A DNA stretch of 8,505 nt from CAYVQA01 sp045119035 (GCA_045119035.1 JBGVCU010000056.1:1-8505); one strand, 5' to 3'. Positions 1-5,877 are shown, numbered from the stretch's first letter. Program-made: numbers and translations. The notes: generated from the letters alone by a model not told the origin.

Positions 1-118
1 ACTCTCGGAGTATAAAGCTTTTAAGTGTTTAGATTTTCAAGATCAAAAGCACTTAAACTACAATCAAATATTTGATTGTAAATAGAAGCTATTGACCTTT
101 AGGTCAATAGCAGTTCAC
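1..118. repeat. Left arm of 118-bp inverted repeat, made of stacked palindromes
   Basis: This stretch is the reverse complement of 4839-4956, with a single mismatch that I can find (plus-strand A here, as in GGTCAATAGC, against G in GGTCAGTAGC there). It contains a perfect 22-base palindrome at 59-80 centred on CAAATATTTG, a longer stem made by TTTAAGTG/CACTTAAA, and a 10-bp stem GCTATTGACC/GGTCAATAGC at 88-111 with loop TTTA. The right end overlaps the last codons of the small membrane protein gene, whose TAA stop lies in the hairpin loop. The repeat begins at base 1, so it may extend beyond the window. Homologous recombination between the arms would invert about 4.7 kb. No transposase lies between the arms, so this looks like a recombination or module border, not an IS end. 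Confidence 0.93.
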
Positions 119-272
119 CTTCTTCTGAAAATCGGTAAAACAACATCACAAGTACGCCGGCACAAAAACAAAAGACATAAAAAGAAATAAATGCTAAGAA
201 TGCTGATGTAAAATAAATTGCAAAACATATAAAAAATAAAAATTTAACAAGTTTAAAAACACTAAAGTTCAT
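99..272 (-). CDS. Small hydrophobic membrane protein, 57 aa, unknown function
   Basis: The product is almost wholly hydrophobic from residue 11 to 46 (FLFFICFAIY..., then FYVFCFCAGVLVMLFY), enough for two closely spaced membrane spans. A basic N-terminus (K7, K10) and an acidic tail (SEEGELLLT) flank this stretch. I chose the ATG at 272 because a strong AAGGAG stands six bases upstream. A longer frame reaches 368, but that start has no Shine-Dalgarno site and the added 32 residues are not hydrophobic. The last codons (GAA CTG CTA TTG ACC TAA) lie inside the 118-bp inverted repeat, so the C-terminal ELLLT is supplied by repeat DNA. Small two-span phage proteins can be holins or superinfection-exclusion proteins. 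Nothing here decides between these, and the endolysin gene is more than 5 kb away. Confidence 0.72.
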   Translation of the reverse strand: MNFSVFKLVKFLFFICFAIYFTSAFLAFISFYVFCFCAGVLVMLFYRFSEEGELLLT

Positions 273-278
273 TGTATT

Positions 279-284
279 CTCCTT
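279..284 (-). promoter_or_regulatory. Shine-Dalgarno AAGGAG that sets the start of the membrane protein
   Basis: The minus strand reads AAGGAG, six bases, then ATG at 272. It is the strongest ribosome binding site in the window and the reason for rejecting the upstream ATG at 368. Confidence 0.8.
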
Positions 285-368
285 GCAATTAAGCCAACTC
301 TTAATAGTATTGTATATGCAATTCTTGCAATGATCAACAACACAAATATATTTTTCTAAAGACAACAT

Positions 369-720
369 TTCAAAATATAGCTGAGGTGTCTTTTGATTAT
401 TTACATTAAATTTTATAATTTTATCAAAATATAGCTGAGCTAATGTTTGAAATTATTTCAATTTTTTTCACTAAAATACCAAACATTAGTTGAGCTATAT
501 TTTGATTATAAAATCTGATAAAATTTTAATTTTGACCTATCAATATTGTGTTTTAAAAATTATTTTTATTAATATTATTAATATAAAACATTAAAATTTT
601 ATTGTTTTAAACATTAAAAATAAAATTTTATGGGGATTTTTGGAATTTAGACAATAGGAAATTAAAGCAATTTGATAAAATCGCTTTAGAGAAATGAAAT
701 TTTAAGGAAAATTTAAAGAA
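369..720. other. 352-base non-coding AT-rich gap
   Basis: I see no credible gene on either strand. The left part holds three copies of an AGCTATATTTTG-type motif, two of them forming a long stem-loop (423-506). A TATAAT on the minus strand at 505-510 sits at the outer edge of the stem-loop and could be the -10 of a promoter reading toward the membrane protein. The right part, 540-720, is low-complexity A and T with short near-palindromes and a weak hairpin near 664-687 (AAAGC/GCTTT), just downstream of the 209-aa gene. That hairpin has no clear U tract, so I do not call it a terminator. Confidence 0.6.
423..506. repeat. 26-bp inverted repeat forming a long stem-loop
   Basis: Arm 423-448 and arm 481-506 are reverse complements with 24 of 26 matches, separated by 32 bases. 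The outer half of the arm recurs as an exact 15-mer, CAAAATATAGCTGAG, at 371-385 and 425-439. The centre of the first arm contains the palindrome TAGCTGAGCTA (433-443). The element could be a repressor operator array, a structured leader of the downstream membrane protein transcript, or a small hairpin RNA. The sequence alone does not choose between these. Confidence 0.8.
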
Positions 721-1350
721 TTATTCTAATTCAGGCAAATCTTCTTTTCTAGCTTTACCAAACTCAGAACGCATTAAATTACCCATATTTTCCAAGCACC
801 ATTTTCTGCGTCTTTCAAAAACTTCTTTTGATGGTTTAGGTAAATTTAAAAATCTATGGGTAGAATCTTTGATTTTTTCTAAAATGGCAGTAAATGTAGG
901 AGCAATCATTAACTTATAACCAATATGTTTAGATGCGATTTCAAATAAATCTTTCAATCTTTGAACTGCTGATTTTCTTTCATCATCTGATGCTTTTTTT
1001 CTCTTAATATCTCTAATAATATTAGATACTTTAGACATCATATCTTTTCTAAAAGAAGTTAAGAATTTTTTGTGGTCGTAATGTCTTGCCTTGTAAGTAA
1101 TATAATCTTTTGCAATTTCGTAATCTTCAACCTTAACATTGAATTTATCGAAAACAATGTTGAATAACTCACTATTTTGGGTATTTGCAATGATAGTGTC
1201 ATCAAATTCTTTGAACTCAGGATGAGTTTTAAGAATAACATTCATCTTGTAGGACCATGATAATCTCTGTTTTTTAATTTTTCTTGAAACAAAGTTACAT
1301 ACAATTTTAATTTGATTGTAATCTCGTTCTTCTTTAATCTTAATATTCAT
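721..1350 (-). CDS. Unknown protein, 209 aa, basic and helical
   Basis: I do not recognise this family. The protein is highly charged and mostly helical in composition, with a lysine/arginine-rich middle (SNIIRDIKRKKASDDERKSA, about residues 108-127) and a basic C-terminal part (FERRRKWCLENM...). There is no signal peptide or membrane span, so a cytoplasmic or capsid-associated protein that contacts nucleic acid is possible. The start ATG at 1350 has AAAGGA eight bases upstream and a TATAAATA late box 24 bases upstream, so start and transcription are well supported. It is the first gene downstream of that promoter, separated from the radical SAM gene by only 51 bases. Confidence 0.85.
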   Translation of the reverse strand: MNIKIKEERDYNQIKIVCNFVSRKIKKQRLSWSYKMNVILKTHPEFKEFDDTIIANTQNSELFNIVFDKFNVKVEDYEIAKDYITYKARHYDHKKFLTSFRKDMMSKVSNIIRDIKRKKASDDERKSAVQRLKDLFEIASKHIGYKLMIAPTFTAILEKIKDSTHRFLNLPKPSKEVFERRRKWCLENMGNLMRSEFGKARKEDLPELE

Positions 1351-1374
1351 TATTATGTTCCTTTAAATTTGTCA

Positions 1375-1382
1375 TATTTATA
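1375..1382 (-). promoter_or_regulatory. T4-type late promoter TATAAATA for the 209-aa gene
   Basis: The minus strand reads TATAAATA, then 24 bases to the ATG at 1350. This octamer is the T4 late-promoter -10 element recognised by the gp55-type phage sigma factor. It recurs at the same kind of position before four other minus-strand genes here. Confidence 0.72.
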
Positions 1383-1401
1383 TTTTATTATATTATAATT
1401 A

Positions 1402-2211
1402 TCAAGTCAACTTTTTACTGGTTTGCCACTCTACTATTCTCCATACACAGTGTCCACATATTTTCATGTTGTCGTCATTTTCAACAAAATCTAATATTTG
1501 TTCGAAATTGTTTGTTTTCTTTAAATCAAGGTATGGTATATCACATAAAGGAAATTTGAATATTTGTTGTTTTAAATATTGTTTTACCGTTGGACTACAT
1601 ACAAATATTTTATCATCGTATATTGGAGAACAACAATAGTCTGTACAAAAATGTCCTGTACAAACTTTATCTTTAGCGAAGTATTGAGTGCTAAATTTTA
1701 CCATTGTACCGTTATTAACAAATCTTGAAACAAATGTGTTTCCAAGTTCAGTCGACAGAGATACAGCATTTTTTATTTTACATTGTTTAGATTCTACATA
1801 TTTGAAAATTTTGTCATAGTTAATATTGATAGGATATTTTGAAACACAGATTGTAGCATCTAATTTTTTTATAATCGTAAAAAAACTATCAGGCATTGAA
1901 AGTAATTTAATACCATTAGTCGAAAACACTATATCTGAAACATGAATTTTATAATCATATAAAATATTAAGAAATTCAATAACATCAGGATGAAGTAAAG
2001 GTTCTCCACCAAATATAGTAAGAGAAACTGGTATATTAGAGTTAGTAGCAATTCTATCTATTTCAGTCAAATACTCTTTAAATTTTTCTGTTGTAATATA
2101 AAATGCGTTTCTTTTAGTAAATTTATCACAACCAAACGAACAATTTTTACATTTTAAATTACAATCAAATGTTATAGGTATTTGTAAATGACAATATGTG
2201 TATTTTTTCAT
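1402..2211 (-). CDS. Radical SAM enzyme with cysteine-rich C-terminal region
   Basis: The N-terminus carries the radical SAM cluster motif CNLKCKNC (C17, C21, C24), which binds the [4Fe-4S] cluster that cleaves S-adenosylmethionine. LTIFGGEPLLHP (about 64-75, GGEP at 68-71) is the SAM-binding GGE motif and STNG (97-100) a further strand motif of the barrel. The C-terminal third has C184, C189, C193, C194, C205, C223, C252 and C255, an arrangement like a SPASM or twitch domain that would hold one or two auxiliary clusters. Such enzymes usually modify peptides or other small substrates. The substrate here is unknown and no precursor peptide is evident next door. At 269 aa it is at the short end for SPASM enzymes. 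No Shine-Dalgarno site precedes the ATG; the leader is a copy of the lysozyme 3' end. Radical SAM genes are, as I recall, reported in CP220-type Campylobacter phages. Confidence 0.9.
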   Translation of the reverse strand: MKKYTYCHLQIPITFDCNLKCKNCSFGCDKFTKRNAFYITTEKFKEYLTEIDRIATNSNIPVSLTIFGGEPLLHPDVIEFLNILYDYKIHVSDIVFSTNGIKLLSMPDSFFTIIKKLDATICVSKYPININYDKIFKYVESKQCKIKNAVSLSTELGNTFVSRFVNNGTMVKFSTQYFAKDKVCTGHFCTDYCCSPIYDDKIFVCSPTVKQYLKQQIFKFPLCDIPYLDLKKTNNFEQILDFVENDDNMKICGHCVWRIVEWQTSKKLT

Positions 2212-2213
2212 TT

Positions 2214-2270
2214 TTATATAAAACCAACGGATAAAAAATATGAACCTTCAGGTTCATGTATATAGACGTT
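2214..2270. repeat. Inverted copy of the lysozyme 3' end and its hairpin
   Basis: This segment is the reverse complement of 5895-5950, differing by a few substitutions and one extra A. On the plus strand it still reads the final lysozyme codons TAT AAA ACC AAC GGA TAA (YKTNG-stop), which are in frame at the other copy. Here they do not follow a lysozyme gene; they abut the start codon of the radical SAM gene. This is a recombination scar or a deliberate repeat border. Confidence 0.92.
2233..2257 (-). terminator. Terminator-like hairpin in the radical SAM leader
   Basis: The 18-base palindrome at 2240-2257 forms a stem of ATGAACC/GGTTCAT with a UGAA loop. On the minus strand it is followed by a TTTTTT run (2238-2233). 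It therefore has the form of an intrinsic terminator pointing toward the radical SAM gene, placed between the late box at 2289-2282 and the ATG at 2211. It may attenuate expression or protect the transcript end. It may also simply be the terminator that came with the repeat. Confidence 0.55.
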
Positions 2271-2281
2271 GTACTTTTAAA

Positions 2282-2289
2282 TATTTATA
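2282..2289 (-). promoter_or_regulatory. T4-type late promoter TATAAATA upstream of radical SAM gene
   Basis: The minus strand reads TATAAATA about 70 bases upstream of the ATG at 2211. The leader is longer than those of the other late genes because the lysozyme-tail repeat lies in between. Confidence 0.62.
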
Positions 2290-2322
2290 TTAAAAATTCA
2301 ACAAACCACGTTTAAAAATAGT

Positions 2323-2350
2323 TTGCAAATAAAGATTTTTGTATTATATT
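2323..2350 (+). promoter_or_regulatory. Possible sigma70-type promoter for the zinc-finger gene
   Basis: TTGCAA at 2323-2328 and TATATT at 2345-2350 are 16 bases apart, about 50 bases upstream of the plus-strand ATG at 2400. The match is moderate, and AT-rich DNA makes chance hits common. No TATAAATA lies on this strand, which suggests host-polymerase (early or middle) expression. Confidence 0.35.
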
Positions 2351-2399
2351 ATGAATAAAGATTTTGAAATTTTTTGAAACTCTATAAAGGAAAACTAAA

Positions 2400-2723
2400 A
2401 TGAAAATTTACAAGTGCCCTGTCTGCGGTAAAAAACTTGAAAATCCGCCATATTTAGATGGTTGTTGTTCTGATGAATGCTTTCATAAAAATTTTTGGAA
2501 AAACGCTTTAGATGATGATGCAATTATTATCGATGGTCATTGTTACCACATTGAAAAGGAGCCTGCTGACCTTTTAAATTATGAAGGATATTTGGGTTTT
2601 GCTGGACGAGAATTTAAAATTAAAATGAATAATTCAGATAAAATTATCATTACTCATAATCTTTGGCATCAAGGTGAAATTCCTGAAGAATATCACATAA
2701 AGGATAATGCAAAGTTTGTTTGA
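2400..2723 (+). CDS. Small zinc-ribbon-like protein, 107 aa, unknown role
   Basis: The N-terminus has a C6-x2-C9 pair (CPVCGKKL) followed by C22, C23 and C27 (GCCSDECF), which would coordinate one zinc ion in a short ribbon. After this come DDDAIIIDGHCYHI and a region YLGFAGREFKIKMNNSDKIIITHNLWHQGEIPEEY...DNAKFV. I recall this pattern from a widespread but uncharacterised family of small phage and prophage proteins, often ending in DNAEFI or similar. The start has AAAGGA upstream with eight to nine bases of spacing. It is one of only two plus-strand genes here and converges on the 394-aa gene, with a bidirectional terminator between them. Confidence 0.87.
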   Translation: MKIYKCPVCGKKLENPPYLDGCCSDECFHKNFWKNALDDDAIIIDGHCYHIEKEPADLLNYEGYLGFAGREFKIKMNNSDKIIITHNLWHQGEIPEEYHIKDNAKFV

Positions 2724-2725
2724 AT

Positions 2726-2756
2726 ATTAAAAAGGCAGTTTAACTGCCTTTTTAAT
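2726..2756. terminator. Bidirectional Rho-independent terminator
   Basis: A 14-bp perfect stem (ATTAAAAAGGCAGT with ACTGCCTTTTTAAT) closes a TTA loop. It gives a U run on both strands. It lies in the 36 bases between the plus-strand zinc-finger gene and the convergent 394-aa gene, and so serves both. Confidence 0.9.
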
Positions 2757-2759
2757 AAT

Positions 2760-3944
2760 CTATTCGAGTCCTTCTAACTCATAAGAATTTTGAGCGTAAT
2801 TAACGGCATTAAAATAATAAGTATATTTAATCAACACGTTTTCGCGCTCTTCTATCATCTTATCTAAAAGACCTTCAAGAGTAAGTTTATTAAAATCAAC
2901 AATTTCACCGGCATGAGTACAAATAGGTGCAATAAAATCTTCATCCTTAGAACATTTATAAAGATAAGAGTTGATTAATGCAAGCATACCATCGTTTGCA
3001 TCATATCTTGTATAGCAATCCTCAGAATTTAATTGTTCGTTATCTAACTGTTCTTTTTTAGTTTCTAATTCTTTAATTTGATTATCAATTTCATCAGAAT
3101 TTAATTGTTCGTTAATTAACTTTTCTTTTTTAATTTCTAATTCCTTAATTTGATTATCAATCTCGTTTAATTTATATTCTTTTTCAAATTCGTAAGGGTT
3201 GAAATCTACAACTAATTCTTCCAATTCCTTTTTACGTTCATATATGAAGCGATTTCTGATTTTAGCTTTTAACTCATCTAATGAAACTTCAACAATATTT
3301 GTTTCAGTGTCGTTTGCCTCAATCTCGTCGTAGTCCCAACTAATATTGCGTAACTCATCTAAGTCTACACAATCCTGTAGTTTATTCATCGTAGAAGTAT
3401 AATATTTTTTAATATTATTTCTTCTAGCAGTAATTTCATTAATAATTACGTCAATTTCACCAAGCAGAACGGTGACATCCTCGCCATTGTGATCTTTGAT
3501 TGTTATTTCAGTATCATATGGTCGTTCTTTGTTTAGCTCCTTAACGCACAATAAATTTACTAGATTGTAATCACTAATATCAAAAGGTTTATTAATGCAC
3601 CAAACGTATCCGTTTGTATTTTCATTCTTAAAAATATCTTCAATTTGGTTAGTTAAATCGTTAAATTCTTTTTCAAACTTTTGTTCATCAGTTATTTTAT
3701 TAATAACTTCTTCTGATGTTTGAACTTCATCTTTTTCAAATACAGGAAATTCTTTAGGCAACTCAAATAACTTATTTTTTAATCCCTCACGAATGGTATT
3801 TGCAACCATTGAAGTATCTTCTTCTGTATCCAAATAAGAATAAGGGATTTCTGTACCATCATCCATAACAACAGTTACATTGAAATACAGCTTACCATCC
3901 AATTTACCATCTTCTGTTACATACTTAATATCTTTAAATTGCAT
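2760..3944 (-). CDS. Acidic coiled-coil protein, 394 aa, possible tail-fibre component
   Basis: The start ATG at 3944 lies three bases after the stop of the 281-aa gene, with AGGAAGAG inside the end of that gene, so the two are translationally coupled. Residues 1-65 look like a small beta domain (DGKLDGKLYFNVTVVMDDGTEIPYSYLD). The middle is helical, and residues 261-308 are two tandem 24-residue coiled-coil repeats beginning EIDNQIKELE. The C-terminus (CYTRYDANDGMLALINSYLYKC...FNKLTLEGLLDKMIEERE) has the general spacing I associate with DUF4376-type ends of phage tail-fibre accessory proteins. That similarity is my impression and needs a profile search. Late expression with the upstream gene fits a virion protein or its chaperone. 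Confidence 0.85.
   Translation of the reverse strand: MQFKDIKYVTEDGKLDGKLYFNVTVVMDDGTEIPYSYLDTEEDTSMVANTIREGLKNKLFELPKEFPVFEKDEVQTSEEVINKITDEQKFEKEFNDLTNQIEDIFKNENTNGYVWCINKPFDISDYNLVNLLCVKELNKERPYDTEITIKDHNGEDVTVLLGEIDVIINEITARRNNIKKYYTSTMNKLQDCVDLDELRNISWDYDEIEANDTETNIVEVSLDELKAKIRNRFIYERKKELEELVVDFNPYEFEKEYKLNEIDNQIKELEIKKEKLINEQLNSDEIDNQIKELETKKEQLDNEQLNSEDCYTRYDANDGMLALINSYLYKCSKDEDFIAPICTHAGEIVDFNKLTLEGLLDKMIEERENVLIKYTYYFNAVNYAQNSYELEGLE
3022..3165. repeat. Two tandem 72-bp units inside the coiled-coil gene
   Basis: TCAGAATTTAATTGTTCGTT recurs with a period of exactly 72 bases (3022 and 3094). Each unit encodes 24 residues of the type EIDNQIKELExKKExLxNEQLNS. The copies differ at several bases, so the duplication is not brand new. 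Unit number could change by slippage or recombination, altering coiled-coil length. Confidence 0.92.
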
Positions 3945-3947
3945 ATC

Positions 3948-4793
3948 TTAACTCTTCCTAACAAATATCGTTAAATGTCTGTTATAATAACCTGTTCCTT
4001 CTGTACATCCTAATTTTTGTGCCGTAATTACACCTAAGTCACCAGCATCAATATTTCTACTGCTAACACAATAATATGAACCGTACGCAGGAATATCAGA
4101 CTCTAATACTTTATATTCACTACCACTTCGTAAATCTGATGCATTGTAAACCGTTCCGCGAACATACCCTGTTACGCTGAGGACTGTATACATATTTTCG
4201 TAAATGTTGGTAGTTAATTCTGATTTTTTAACAAATTCAACGTCTTTGTTCAGCAAGATATTACAAGAACCATCTGGATTTAACTGCCATGAACCACTAC
4301 CTACGGCATTTCCAGTACCTTGCGTGATTACCGAAACTTTGGATGGCTGAATATACCTAGTTCTAACAAAGTTTAAAGTTTTATTTGCGGTGTCCCAAGA
4401 TGCTGATGAAAATCCCCAATCGCTATCACCACTATCATCGGAAGTTGCACGAAATTCACCGTTTTTGATGAAATCGTCCATTGTATATGTGATAGTACCT
4501 TTAACTCGTGAAGGAGTGTAGGTAATACTTGTAACTGCATTACCACCCTGTCCATCAATTTCACAAGTTATTGAATTTGGTAAAAGATAGTCAGAAAAAG
4601 TATCGTTCTTATCATACACGTTTGAAAAAGAACCATTTTTTCGATATTGTTCACCACTATCAATATTTCTAACTAAAGTATTTGCAGCAAAATTCGCAAA
4701 TTGCGTATCTGATGTTATTACTGTATCAGTACGACTTCCATTAGAATTTTTGACAGTTATCTTAAAATGTTTTGAAATGTCATTCGTTGCCAT
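3948..4793 (-). CDS. Probable phage structural protein, 281 aa
   Basis: The protein is rich in Ser, Thr, Asn, Gly and aromatic residues, with short beta-like stretches (SVITQGTGNAVGSGSWQLNPDGSCNILL) and few charged helices. This is the composition of tail-fibre or decoration proteins. It lacks a signal peptide and membrane span. I recognise no catalytic motif. The start ATG at 4793 has no clear Shine-Dalgarno site but lies 26 bases after a TATAAATA box, so late transcription is well supported. The gene is coupled to the 394-aa gene and the two probably act together. Its promoter side abuts the right arm of the 118-bp inverted repeat, so the whole transcription unit would move with any inversion. 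Confidence 0.82.
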   Translation of the reverse strand: MATNDISKHFKITVKNSNGSRTDTVITSDTQFANFAANTLVRNIDSGEQYRKNGSFSNVYDKNDTFSDYLLPNSITCEIDGQGGNAVTSITYTPSRVKGTITYTMDDFIKNGEFRATSDDSGDSDWGFSSASWDTANKTLNFVRTRYIQPSKVSVITQGTGNAVGSGSWQLNPDGSCNILLNKDVEFVKKSELTTNIYENMYTVLSVTGYVRGTVYNASDLRSGSEYKVLESDIPAYGSYYCVSSRNIDAGDLGVITAQKLGCTEGTGYYNRHLTIFVRKS

Positions 4794-4819
4794 AATTATG
4801 ATTTATTGATAATTTTTAA

Positions 4820-4827
4820 TATTTATA
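4820..4827 (-). promoter_or_regulatory. T4-type late promoter TATAAATA for the 281/394-aa pair
   Basis: The minus strand reads TATAAATATT, with the ATG at 4793. The box lies just inside the inverted repeat border at 4839. Confidence 0.72.
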
Positions 4828-4838
4828 TTATAAAAGAA

Positions 4839-4956
4839 GTGAACTGCTATTGACCTAAAGGTCAGTAGCTTCTATTTACAATCAAATATTTGATTGTAGT
4901 TTAAGTGCTTTTGATCTTGAAAATCTAAACACTTAAAAGCTTTATACTCCGAGAGT
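4839..4956. repeat. Right arm of 118-bp inverted repeat
   Basis: This is the inverted copy of 1-118. In order it holds the GCTATTGACC stem (4846-4869, loop TAAA, one G-T pair), a perfect 22-base palindrome (4877-4898), a TTTAAGTG/CACTTAAA stem (4900-4937), and ACTCCGAGAGT. It is followed directly by leader-repeat copy A. The first 33 bases (4839-4871) also recur in direct orientation at 5781-5813, so the arm is itself a composite of smaller repeat units. Confidence 0.93.
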
Positions 4957-4961
4957 TCCTT

Positions 4962-5015
4962 CCCAAGAGTCTGATAAGATTTGTTGTAAACAACAAATTC
5001 ACCAAATTTTAAAAT
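4962..5015. repeat. Leader repeat copy A, 54 bp
   Basis: It matches 5815-5868 in direct orientation at 52 of 54 positions. Its core is the palindrome TTTGTTGT-AA-ACAACAAA (4980-4997). On the minus strand it reads ...TTTGGTGAATTTGTTG... Unlike copy B it lacks an adjoining TATAAATA box; the sequence next to it is ATTAAATATATTT. Confidence 0.92.
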
Positions 5016-5036
5016 ATTAAATATATTTCTGTAGTA

Positions 5037-5068
5037 AACTGCTATTGACTTTTAGATCAATAGCAGTT
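5037..5068. terminator. 12-bp stem-loop downstream of the 228-aa gene
   Basis: AACTGCTATTGA and TCAATAGCAGTT pair perfectly around an eight-base loop, five bases after the stop codon at 5073. It is the most symmetrical member of a four-copy stem-loop family (88-111, 4846-4869, 5037-5068, 5788-5811). There is no U tract on the minus strand, so it may be an RNA-processing or 3'-end-protecting hairpin and not an intrinsic terminator. Confidence 0.55.
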
Positions 5069-5072
5069 CATA

Positions 5073-5759
5073 TTATTCAAAATTCTTCAACTCTATATAA
5101 ACATCATCAATAACATCAGGATTTAAATTTAGAGATAACACCATAAACTTAGCTAAAATTTTATTAATAGTATCATCATTTACATCCCTGTTATCAATAA
5201 CCATTGCTTTTAAAGTTCTTAAAGTATAGTTATCGAAATCGAATTTTAGTTTTAATAGAGTGTTCTTTAAATCCATTAGAAGTGCTTTAGGATTTTTATT
5301 TACTCTTCTGCGTCTTACTAATCGTGCAACTAGATATAGAAGTACAAAAGATGTTCTTCTGTCTTTAGAAACAATCTTTTCGATAGTTTCTGCATAATAT
5401 TCAGGATCATCCTTCCAGAACCATTCTGCATCTTCGTTAGACTCGATGGCACTTTCAAAATCATCAACGTTAAATTCATCATCACTTTCAGATAAGAAAC
5501 GAGAGAAATTTTGAATTATCTGTTTTTGCTTATACATTTGCATAACATTGCGATTTTTATCACCATTTGCTTTCGCAATGCGATTGATATAAGTAACAAT
5601 AAATTTAAAAATTTTTGATAGTTCTGCCTGATCTTTAAAATTATCAACGCTAATGAAACCTAGGTTTGGATCGATACATGAACCAAACTTGATTAAATGT
5701 ACTAAAAACCTCTTTTCACTTAGTAACTTTGTAAATGTGCTATATTTGTAAAATGCCAT
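5073..5759 (-). CDS. Unknown protein, 228 aa, helical
   Basis: I do not recognise this family. It is a charged, helical protein with an acidic centre (SESDDEFNVDDFESAIESNEDAEWFWKDDPEYY, about 90-122), then an arginine-rich stretch (ARLVRRRRVNKNPK, about 144-157). There is no signal peptide. I chose the ATG at 5759 (MAFYKYSTF) because AAGGA lies upstream. The frame stays open to 5858, but that extension runs through the hairpins of leader repeat B and cannot be real coding sequence. A TATAAATA box at 5885-5878 lies about 120 bases upstream, giving a long structured leader. A role in phage assembly or DNA handling is possible, but the sequence does not show one. Confidence 0.83.
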   Translation of the reverse strand: MAFYKYSTFTKLLSEKRFLVHLIKFGSCIDPNLGFISVDNFKDQAELSKIFKFIVTYINRIAKANGDKNRNVMQMYKQKQIIQNFSRFLSESDDEFNVDDFESAIESNEDAEWFWKDDPEYYAETIEKIVSKDRRTSFVLLYLVARLVRRRRVNKNPKALLMDLKNTLLKLKFDFDNYTLRTLKAMVIDNRDVNDDTINKILAKFMVLSLNLNPDVIDDVYIELKNFE

Positions 5760-5780
5760 TTGATTTATTCCTTCATTTAT

Positions 5781-5868
5781 GTGAACTGCTATTGACCTAA
5801 AGATCAATAGCTTCCCCAAGAGTTTGATAAGATTTGTTGTAAACAACAAACTCACCAAATTTTAAAAT
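5781..5868. repeat. Composite leader repeat copy B with two hairpins
   Basis: Bases 5781-5813 repeat 4839-4871, and bases 5815-5868 repeat 4962-5015, both in direct orientation. In copy A these two pieces are separated by 89 extra bases (4873-4961). Here they are fused at AGCTTC|CCC. Its hairpins are GCTATTGA/TCAATAGC (5788-5811) and TTTGTTGT/ACAACAAA (5833-5850). On the minus strand it forms the 5' leader of the 228-aa gene. Confidence 0.9.
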
Positions 5869-5877
5869 AAATATATT

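Noticed and set aside
273..368. N-terminal extension of the membrane protein to an ATG at 368
   Set aside because: No Shine-Dalgarno site precedes it, and the added residues are unlike the rest. A near-perfect AAGGAG marks the internal ATG at 272. A separate short peptide with CKNC cannot be excluded.
371..506. CRISPR-like array
   Set aside because: There are only three motif copies, one of them inverted, with unequal spacing and no cas gene. An operator or stem-loop fits better.
4373..4564. 63-codon frame inside the 281-aa gene, and a 60-codon frame at 1059-1241
   Set aside because: Both lie wholly inside longer supported genes on the same strand, without independent ribosome sites.
1..4956. 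A composite transposon with 118-bp terminal inverted repeats
   Set aside because: No transposase lies between the arms, the repeat pieces recur singly elsewhere in the window, and the left outer edge is not visible, so no target-site duplication can be tested.
5760..5858. N-terminal extension of the 228-aa protein
   Set aside because: It would translate through the hairpins and leader repeat B, which recur at non-coding borders. The ATG at 5759 has AAGGA upstream.
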